DNA of 64,000 bases from Deltaproteobacteria bacterium. Lineage in GTDB: Bacteria > UBA10199 > JACPAL01 > JAHFST01. Under the pieces are notes generated by a model that was given only the letters and a program-made list of their open reading frames with translations, searched no databases and had not been told where the DNA came from. Below, in pieces: positions 58,255-64,000 of the stretch (its first letter is position 1; every line of letters starts with the position of its first letter). A program made the translations under genes and the position numbers. The DNA lies in the NCBI GenBank assembly GCA_023265625.1, contig JAHFST010000001.1:33265-97264 (forward strand), in the 5' to 3' direction.

Positions 58255-58970
58255 TGTGCGAAATATTCCCGGCCGATGCGTTCGGTGAGGTCATTGCTAA
58301 AATTTTGCAACTGACGCGTTACGATGCGGATTTTGGTGACAAAGATATTATAAAAAATAACCGCCGGGATGGCCGCCGCCAGGCCAAAGGCCGTGGCAAT
58401 CAAAGCTTCTGCGATGTAAGGTCCCACGACGGCTAAACTCGAAGAACCGGCTCGGCCAATCTGCCAAAAGGCGGATAGGATGCCCCATACAGTGCCAAAC
58501 AACCCGATGAAAGGTGTTGAGCTTCCTGTCGTGGCTAGGAACGGGATGTAGCGCTCGATGCTTTCCACTTCTTCTTCAGCAGCTCGATCGATCTTCCGCC
58601 CCACACCCGCGAGCGAAAGTGGCGCCTCCCCCTCCCGATTTTTCTTCAGCAATTCTCCCAGGGCCGCCCGTAAGATGTTGGAGAGGGGGTTTTGTTGGGT
58701 TAAATGTTTGCCAATGAGGCCATCGAGTGACTTGGTTTTCCAAAAAATCTCCGCAAAGCGGAGTGATTGGATCCGGGCTTGCTTGAGTTCCCGGTGCTTG
58801 AAAAAAATGATGGCCCATGACACCACGGAAAAAGTGATCAGGATCAACAGGGTTATTTTAACCACAGGATCCGAGCCCACCAAGATCTGGAGGATATGGC
58901 TGTTGCCATTCTCCGTGGTTTGAACGGCGGTCTCGGCGTACAACGGGGTAATCAAGGAAAAGTTAAACAT
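58251..58970 (-). CDS. tolQ: Tol-Pal proton channel subunit TolQ/ExbB
   Basis: 239 residues with three membrane segments: ITLLILITFSVVSWAIIFF, FLATTGSSTPFIGLFGTVWGILSAF and EALIATAFGLAAAIPAVIFYNIF. The GLFGTVWG and A-x-x-T-A-x-G-L-x-A-A-I-P motifs define the MotA/TolQ/ExbB family. First gene of the tolQRAB operon, divergent from the metallopeptidase-barrel gene. Confidence 0.95.
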   Translation of the reverse strand: MFNFSLITPLYAETAVQTTENGNSHILQILVGSDPVVKITLLILITFSVVSWAIIFFKHRELKQARIQSLRFAEIFWKTKSLDGLIGKHLTQQNPLSNILRAALGELLKKNREGEAPLSLAGVGRKIDRAAEEEVESIERYIPFLATTGSSTPFIGLFGTVWGILSAFWQIGRAGSSSLAVVGPYIAEALIATAFGLAAAIPAVIFYNIFVTKIRIVTRQLQNFSNDLTERIGREYFAQ

Positions 58971-59025
58971 AGTGCGCGCAGCTTACTCAAGAACGGGAAA
59001 AAGTCAAATTTAGGATGAATAATAT

Positions 59026-59053
59026 TTGAGGTCAGGCTCAACTTGTGTATAGT
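59026..59053 (+). promoter_or_regulatory. Possible promoter for the metallopeptidase-barrel gene
   Basis: TTGAGG at 59026-59031, a 16-base spacer and TATAGT at 59048-59053 precede the ATG at 59064. The inverted repeat TTGAG-N6-CTCAA (59026-59041) overlaps the spacer and could be an operator. The implied transcript would have almost no leader, and no ribosome binding site is visible. Pattern only. Confidence 0.3.
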
Positions 59054-59063
59054 GTACAACTTC

Positions 59064-62000
59064 ATGCAACTGAATCGAACCATCCGGGGCCTCCGGTTTT
59101 TTTTGGTTTTACTTGTCTTACTGGGATCAACTTCCGTTCGCGCGGGCGTCTACGACTACCATAAAAGGTATCTCACTCTTCAGACCGACCATTTTGCCAT
59201 CCACTTTGCGGAAGAGAATGAAGTGATTGCCCGCAAGGTGGCGCGCATCACCGAGGAGGTGTATGGGGCGATGACGAAGAAATTTGACCGTCATCCCTGG
59301 GGGCGCACCGAGGTGGTTTTGACGGATGGGTTCGATTCCTCCAACGCCTTTGCGACGGTGATTCCCTACAACATGCTGACGATTCGTCTGGTGGCCCCGG
59401 CCCCGGATAACAACCTTGGGGACTACGATCATTGGCTCAAAGAGGTCATCACGCACGAGTACACGCACATCATGCATATCAGCGACACCGGCTATCCGGC
59501 CAAGGCCGTGAAGTTGCTGATCGGCAAATTGATGGCCCCGAATGGGACCAGCCCGGGTTGGATCCGCGAAGGATTGGCGGCCTATTTTGAAACGGAACAA
59601 ACCACGCGGGGGAGGGGGCGCTCCTCTTTTACCGATATGATGTTGCGCACCGATATCTTGCGTGGGAAGTTTTTGAAACTCGATCAGATGGCCGGGACTC
59701 AGTATGACTGGCCCGGTTGGTTGGCGCAGTACCTCTACGGGGTCGGGTTTATGCAGTATCTGGCCGAAACTTACGGTGAGGATAAGCTCATTGAGTTTAG
59801 TCATAGCTATGGTTCGTCGCTGCGTTTCTATACCTTGAACAGTCATGCCAAGAAGGTGTTTCACGGGTCGCAAGATCCTGCGGAAAGAAAGGATAAATGC
59901 GAGGAGGCTCATTGGGTTGGCGCCGGAAATTGGCAAGTGCAGCGTACCTATCCGGAATTTTGCGGTCCCCAGGGTAAGACCTTCTACGACCTCTGGGCGG
60001 AATGGAAGGAGTCTTTGGAGAGGAAGTATGGGCAGGAAAAGGCTCAAATAGCCTCTTCCGGGCTGCAGGAAGGAGAGGTGGTGGTGGGCGCGCAGCCTCA
60101 TGAGAGTAACAAGCATCCGGTTTATTCCCCCGATGGGACCAAGATGGCCTATGTGGTGGAGACGGTGGCAGGGCCTCCCCGATTGGTGTTGCGTGACTTG
60201 GAGACGGGGAAGGAACAGGTTTTAACCAAGAAGAGAAAAGAGATTTCCCAGATCAGTTTTTCGCCGGATGGTGGCCTCCTGGTGTTTTCGGCGGTTGGCC
60301 CGGTGAGTCTTTATCGCTCCAGTGCGGATCTTTTTTTAATCGCCTTAAAAGATGGCAAGGTTCGACGGCTCACCGTGGGCAAGCGGGCCCGCGATCCTTC
60401 CTTCTCTCCCGATGGGAAAAAGATCGTGTTTGTCAAGCAAGGCACGGGGGCCTCTTGGTTGGCCTATTATGATTTGGAAAAGAAACAGGTCGAAGACGAA
60501 AATCCCAACGAAGACCAACTCTCCGAACAAGAGTTTAACCACCCGCAATGGTCTCCGGATGGGCGTTGGATCGCCGTCTCGATTCATCAGAATGGCGGGC
60601 GCGATCTTTGGTTGGTGAACCCCAAGGGGGGGCAAAAAACTCGGGTCACCAACGATGTGGCCGTGGAAGATCGGCCCACTTGGGATCTCTCTGGCAAGTC
60701 GCTTTACTATTCCTCCGACAAGACCGGTGTGGCGAATATTTACCGCTACCCATTGGGCTCTCATCAAAGCTCGGCGGTGACCAATGTCTTAACGGGCGCC
60801 TATGACCCTTCGATTGGCAAGGGCGGACAATTGGCGTTTCAGTATTACACGGGGGATGGTTTTGAGATCAGGCAATTGAGCGGGCGTAGTGCCCAGGCCC
60901 GTGCCCCGATGGTGTTGGACAAGACAAAACCGAAAGAGTCGGTTGCGGCGTTGGCCAAGGAAGAGGCTGCTGTCCCGGACCCTGGTCCCTATCGTGCCTT
61001 TCGTCGTCTCTTAGTGCCGCGCTTTGTCTATCCCAATGGGGCCTTCGTCGATGGGTCGCTGTTCTTGTCCGGTCAAGTCACTAACTTTGATCCGTTGCAA
61101 TGGCATGTTTGGTCCGCGATGGGTAATTTTAGGACGGACAATAATTTTTTTGGTTATGGTTTTTCGTATGTGTACCAGCGGTTCCTTCCCATCTTTTTTG
61201 GCGGATACAATGTGGCGGCCGTCAACTATGGCGACCTCTATGGTGTCGGGATTAATTATTTTGAGAATCGCAAACGTTCTTATGGCGGGATTGGTTTCCC
61301 CTTCTTGCGAGGTCGCGCCCAGGCGATGTATTTCTTCGAGGATCGGAGTTCGGAGTCAGGGATTCCTGCTGGGGCTATCACGTTTCCCACGACCGGTCAT
61401 TATGCGGGATTCCATACGCAATTTAACTATGGCCGATTGGAGACTTACCCGGCCTCGATCGGCACCGAACGCGGGTTCAATCTTGGGTTGAATGTGGATG
61501 TCACCAATTCTGTTTTTGGCTCCTCCAACCAGCAAGAACAGTCGCTTTTTTATGGCGACATGAGGGGGTACATCCCCCTTGGGCACAGTCAGGTGGTGGC
61601 CCTTCGGACGGCGGGCGGGGTTTCTTTCGGGGACCGACTGACCCAGGGAAATTATAGTTTGGGAGGTTCCTTGGGGGAGGGCCCCTTCACCCAGACCTCC
61701 ACGCGACTCTTTACCGTGCGTGGCATCCCGATCGGGACTTTTTCCCGTGACGATGTTTGGATGGCTTCCATGGAATACCGCTTTCCGTTGCTGCGCGTGC
61801 AGAGGGGCTTGGGGACATTGCCCTTCTTCCTCAAGGAAGGTCATTTTGCGCTCTTTGCCGATGTGGGGGATGGATTTAATCGCAACCAAACCCCGTCCAA
61901 GTTTCGCCCGATGCTCTCAGTGGGCGGAGAACTCCGTGGCGATTTCGTCTTGGGCTACGGGATCCCCGTCACGGGACGCCTGGGTTATGGCATCGTCCTG

Positions 62001-62096
62001 ACCAACCGCGCCCGCCTCAACGGGGTGCAGGATTCCTTCACCTCCGCCTCGGCCAAGAAGGGCGTGGTGGTGTTTGAGTTAGGGAGTTCGTTTTAG
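59064..62096 (+). CDS. Outer-membrane protein: gluzincin peptidase, PD40 propeller and beta-barrel fused
   Basis: 1010 residues from the ATG at 59064 (the TTG at 59043 adds seven). Signal peptide RFFLVLLVLLGSTSVRAG; a metallopeptidase part with HEYTH at 131-135 and the third-ligand Glu in WIREGLAAYFE at 166-176; PD40/TolB-like propeller repeats between about 350 and 590 (HPVYSPDGTKMAYV, ISFSPDGGLLVFS, DPSFSPDGKKIVFV, HPQWSPDGRWIAVS); then a C-terminal barrel of alternating strands (about 670-1010) with RGIPIGTFSRDDVWMASMEYRFPL, as in Omp85-like proteins, ending in Phe. Probably a surface or periplasmic protease anchored by its own barrel. Substrate unknown. Confidence 0.85.
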   Translation: MQLNRTIRGLRFFLVLLVLLGSTSVRAGVYDYHKRYLTLQTDHFAIHFAEENEVIARKVARITEEVYGAMTKKFDRHPWGRTEVVLTDGFDSSNAFATVIPYNMLTIRLVAPAPDNNLGDYDHWLKEVITHEYTHIMHISDTGYPAKAVKLLIGKLMAPNGTSPGWIREGLAAYFETEQTTRGRGRSSFTDMMLRTDILRGKFLKLDQMAGTQYDWPGWLAQYLYGVGFMQYLAETYGEDKLIEFSHSYGSSLRFYTLNSHAKKVFHGSQDPAERKDKCEEAHWVGAGNWQVQRTYPEFCGPQGKTFYDLWAEWKESLERKYGQEKAQIASSGLQEGEVVVGAQPHESNKHPVYSPDGTKMAYVVETVAGPPRLVLRDLETGKEQVLTKKRKEISQISFSPDGGLLVFSAVGPVSLYRSSADLFLIALKDGKVRRLTVGKRARDPSFSPDGKKIVFVKQGTGASWLAYYDLEKKQVEDENPNEDQLSEQEFNHPQWSPDGRWIAVSIHQNGGRDLWLVNPKGGQKTRVTNDVAVEDRPTWDLSGKSLYYSSDKTGVANIYRYPLGSHQSSAVTNVLTGAYDPSIGKGGQLAFQYYTGDGFEIRQLSGRSAQARAPMVLDKTKPKESVAALAKEEAAVPDPGPYRAFRRLLVPRFVYPNGAFVDGSLFLSGQVTNFDPLQWHVWSAMGNFRTDNNFFGYGFSYVYQRFLPIFFGGYNVAAVNYGDLYGVGINYFENRKRSYGGIGFPFLRGRAQAMYFFEDRSSESGIPAGAITFPTTGHYAGFHTQFNYGRLETYPASIGTERGFNLGLNVDVTNSVFGSSNQQEQSLFYGDMRGYIPLGHSQVVALRTAGGVSFGDRLTQGNYSLGGSLGEGPFTQTSTRLFTVRGIPIGTFSRDDVWMASMEYRFPLLRVQRGLGTLPFFLKEGHFALFADVGDGFNRNQTPSKFRPMLSVGGELRGDFVLGYGIPVTGRLGYGIVLTNRARLNGVQDSFTSASAKKGVVVFELGSSF

Positions 62097-63155
62097 TTAT
62101 TCCACCAATTTGCGCAATTCGCTCTGATCTGTGCAGCGGGCCAAGGCCACTTCCATCGTGATGTTGCTTTTTTTGACGTGCTCGGCCAGGGATTGATTCA
62201 GGGTCATCATGCCCGACTCTTTTTGCCCGACTTGCATGAGCGTTTGAACTTGGTGGATCTTATCCTCACGGATCAGGTTACGGATGGCGTGGTTTGGGAT
62301 CAAGAGTTCTGCCGCCATCACGCGGCCGCCATGGATATGAGGCAGGAGTTGCTGTGATAAAATCCCCTCAAGAATGAAGGAGAGCTGGGTGCGGATTTGA
62401 GGTTGTTGGTGGGGGGGGAATACATCAATGATGCGGTTGATACTCTGGACCGCCGTGTTGGTGTGCAAGGTGGCAAACACGAGGTGACCGGTTTCGGAGA
62501 TGGTAATGGCCGCGGCAATGGTTTCAAGGTCGCGCATTTCACCCACCAAGATGACGTTTGGGTCTTGTCGGAGGGCATATTTGAGGCCGACGTCAAAACG
62601 ATGGGTATCGGTGCCCACCTCGCGTTGACAGACGATCGATTTTTTATTCTGATGCACAAACTCAATGGGATCTTCCAGAGTCAGGATGTGCAGGGCCTGA
62701 TTGGCATTGATCAGGTCAATCAGTGAGGCCAGGGTGGTGGATTTGCCGGAACCCGTCGGTCCGGTGACCAAGACGAGGCCGCGGGGTTTTTGGGTCAGGG
62801 CAATGGCCGCGGCCGGGATGCCCAGTGTCTCCGGTTTGGGGATGGCGATGGGGATGGTGCGGAAGGCCCCCGCGACGGTGTTGCGCTGCCAGGAGAGATT
62901 GACGCGGGCGCGCGCCAGGCCCGCGACCTCGAGGGAAAAATCAAGTTCGCGTTGCGCCTCAAATTCTTTTTTTTGATCGTCAGAAAGCAACTCAAAACAT
63001 AGGGCCTTCACCTGATCGGGTGTGAGATTGGGCTGATTGGCGAGGGGTACCAATCGACCATCAATGCGCAAGTGGGGTGGCGTGTGAGCGGTCAGATGGA
63101 GGTCGGATGACCCTTGCTCGACCATCGCTTTTAACAAATCCTTCATGGTTGACAT
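62097..63155 (-). CDS. pilT: Type IV pilus retraction ATPase PilT
   Basis: 352 residues. SSDLHLTAHTPPHLRIDGRLVPL (N-terminal PAS-like), Walker A GPTGSGKST, Asp box LTLEDPIEFVH, Walker B VILVGEMRDLETIAAAI with the His box LVFATLHTNTAVQSINRIIDVFPP, and the C-terminal AELLIPNHAIRNLIRE motif (AIRNLI) needed for retraction. It powers pilus disassembly and twitching. Its stop directly abuts the stop of the metallopeptidase-barrel gene. Three bases downstream of the receiver gene. Confidence 0.95.
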   Translation of the reverse strand: MSTMKDLLKAMVEQGSSDLHLTAHTPPHLRIDGRLVPLANQPNLTPDQVKALCFELLSDDQKKEFEAQRELDFSLEVAGLARARVNLSWQRNTVAGAFRTIPIAIPKPETLGIPAAAIALTQKPRGLVLVTGPTGSGKSTTLASLIDLINANQALHILTLEDPIEFVHQNKKSIVCQREVGTDTHRFDVGLKYALRQDPNVILVGEMRDLETIAAAITISETGHLVFATLHTNTAVQSINRIIDVFPPHQQPQIRTQLSFILEGILSQQLLPHIHGGRVMAAELLIPNHAIRNLIREDKIHQVQTLMQVGQKESGMMTLNQSLAEHVKKSNITMEVALARCTDQSELRKLVE

Positions 63156-63158
63156 GGA

Positions 63159-63545
63159 CTACTCCGATGTTTTTTTGAGGATTCCCTGAATCGCTGTCAA
63201 TAGGTCTGAAAATTCGTACGGTTTTCGCATGATCTTTTTTACCCCAAGCTGTTTGGCCGTTTCGGCAATAGTAGTGGGGTTGACCCCCGTCAAGATGATC
63301 ACCGGGATATCCCGAGTCGATTCCCGCTCGCTGAGACTTTCTAGCACGCGTGATCCGTTGCCGGTGGGCATCATCCAGTCCAGGACGATCAGGTCGGGTT
63401 TTTTGCGATTGGCGGCCTCAATGGTGCGGATTCCCTCGTAGCTATTGATGGTTTCATAACCCTCACTGATGAGCCGATCGCCCAATACCGAGACAAGATC
63501 ATGATCGTCATCCGCGATGAGGATCTTTTGTTTCATTACCCCCAT
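63159..63545 (-). CDS. Single-domain response regulator (CheY-like)
   Basis: 128 residues from the ATG at 63545, which has AAGGGA about eight bases upstream (ATG 63536 is the alternative). ILIADDDHDLVSVL (acid pocket), IVLDWMMPTGNG (phospho-acceptor Asp56), IILTG (Thr86) and MRKPYEF (Lys108) are intact. No output domain. Coupled to pilT by three bases, so it probably controls pilus function in a phosphorylation-dependent way. Confidence 0.92.
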   Translation of the reverse strand: MGVMKQKILIADDDHDLVSVLGDRLISEGYETINSYEGIRTIEAANRKKPDLIVLDWMMPTGNGSRVLESLSERESTRDIPVIILTGVNPTTIAETAKQLGVKKIMRKPYEFSDLLTAIQGILKKTSE

Positions 63546-63603
63546 TGTAGCATCCCTTGGAACCGTTTGCAGCAGCAAGTTTTTTAGGATAGAATTAACA
63601 TTC

Positions 63604-64000
63604 ATGGCCAATGCCTTTTTAAAAATGCCGGAGAGTTGCGGGGAGAAGATGGTCACCGCTGGCCTGATTACAGCCGCTCAGCTGGCGGTGGCTCGTGTCA
63701 GTCAGTCCAATTTAGGGGAAGACCTTGGGCAAATCCTGATCAAAAAGGGGTTTCTTACCGAGGAGAAGTTTCTTGATTTTATCGGCGGCGAGTTGTCGAT
63801 TTTACACGTATCCATGAATGAAGTGACCGTCGATTTGGGGCTGATCAAACAGCTCCCGCTCCCGACGGCCCGGCGTCATTTGGCCATCCCCATCCGTCGT
63901 GAGGAGGGCAAGGTCTTGGTCGCGATGGCCGACCCGTTGGATCTTTTTGCCCTGGAGGATATCCGCGTGGCCTTGCGGAGCGAGATCAGGCCCGCCTTGG
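63604..64000 (+). CDS. Type IV pilus/type II secretion assembly ATPase (PilB/GspE), start only
   Basis: 132 codons visible before the window ends. MVTAGLITAAQLAVARVSQSNLGEDLGQILIKKGFLTEEKFLDFI and then LPLPTARRHLAIPIRREEGKVLVAMADPLDLFALEDIRVAL form the MshEN (N-terminal) domain of PilB/GspE ATPases. The nucleotide-binding part lies beyond the edge. ATGs at 63604, 63625 and 63649 are possible starts; 63649 follows GGGGAG by three bases. Divergent from the receiver/pilT pair. Confidence 0.85.
   Translation, partial: MANAFLKMPESCGEKMVTAGLITAAQLAVARVSQSNLGEDLGQILIKKGFLTEEKFLDFIGGELSILHVSMNEVTVDLGLIKQLPLPTARRHLAIPIRREEGKVLVAMADPLDLFALEDIRVALRSEIRPAL

Noticed and set aside
59127..60116. Long minus-strand frame opposite the metallopeptidase-barrel gene
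   Set aside because: 329 codons but no recognisable domain, and it lies wholly opposite a gene with clear motifs in GC-rich sequence where antisense frames stay open.
1..64000. CRISPR arrays, tRNA/rRNA genes, transposases and prophage genes
   Set aside because: Looked for regular direct repeats, cloverleaf-like segments and transposase motifs; none seen.

Overview
Host and overall type. The window comes from a Gram-negative (diderm) bacterium. It encodes a Tol envelope system, a Wzi-like outer-membrane protein, an SLBB export protein with a Wzz chain-length regulator, an outer-membrane barrel protein, and type IV pilus ATPases. Gene content and the small GTAGGGGC palindromes would suit a deltaproteobacterial-type or candidate-phylum genome, but no marker gene here fixes the lineage. 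By eye, the left two thirds are AT-richer than the right third, as is usual for a transferred surface-polysaccharide locus beside core genes.

Region 1 (1-42281, all on the minus strand) is one long surface-glycan locus, transcribed right to left with many 1-4 base stop/start overlaps. It begins with a PglK-like ABC flippase. A 12-base match to the RfaH 'ops' pause element lies just upstream of that gene on the transcribed strand. Then come nonulosonic (sialic-acid-like) genes: NeuB/LegI, NeuC/LegG, a CBS protein and an iron-type alcohol dehydrogenase. Next is an SxtJ-like / carbamoyltransferase / SGNH group, followed by a DegT aminotransferase, a second NeuA/NeuB/PseG set, a nucleotidyltransferase, two further cytidylyltransferases and a SDR-Gfo/Idh-SDR trio. 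Further down are a DUF4910 peptidase-like protein, a LIC12162-family transferase, methyltransferases, a second carbamoyltransferase, glycosyltransferases, CDP-glucose genes (ddhA, ddhB, an RmlC-like protein) and dTDP-glucose genes (rmlA, rmlB). The left end has a Wzy-like membrane protein, an MBOAT plus SGNH acyltransferase pair, WbqC, and a small carrier-protein module (adenylation enzyme, SDR, ACP) beside a NeuD-like acyltransferase.

Region 2 (42572-47606) holds the plus-strand export pair (SLBB protein and Wzz), a HisC-like aminotransferase converging on them with overlapping stop codons, and a Wzi-like protein.

Region 3 (47608-54050) is a six-gene minus-strand redox operon. GlpA and GlpB of anaerobic glycerol-3-phosphate dehydrogenase are followed by a short two-cluster ferredoxin, a GlcD/alkyl-DHAP-synthase-like flavoprotein, a remnant-like small flavoprotein and a CCG-domain iron-sulfur protein.

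Region 4 (54104-64000) holds a YefM-YoeB toxin-antitoxin pair with a textbook TGTACA operator, a Ppx/GppA phosphatase, tolQ-tolR-tolA-tolB without an adjacent pal, a large HEYTH metallopeptidase / beta-propeller / beta-barrel protein, pilT, a CheY-like receiver, and the start of a pilB/gspE gene.

Most notable. A family of about 30-base palindromes is inserted in frame inside protein genes: glpA, ppx twice, and the tolB signal peptide. The glycan locus carries all four kinds of component found in a Dlt-type acyl-transfer system (adenylation enzyme, carrier, MBOAT, SGNH). Two complete-looking nonulosonate synthase branches are present, but no 4,6-dehydratase dedicated to either is visible. No tRNA, rRNA, insertion sequence or CRISPR array was seen. 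No gene-free stretch exceeds 300 bases.
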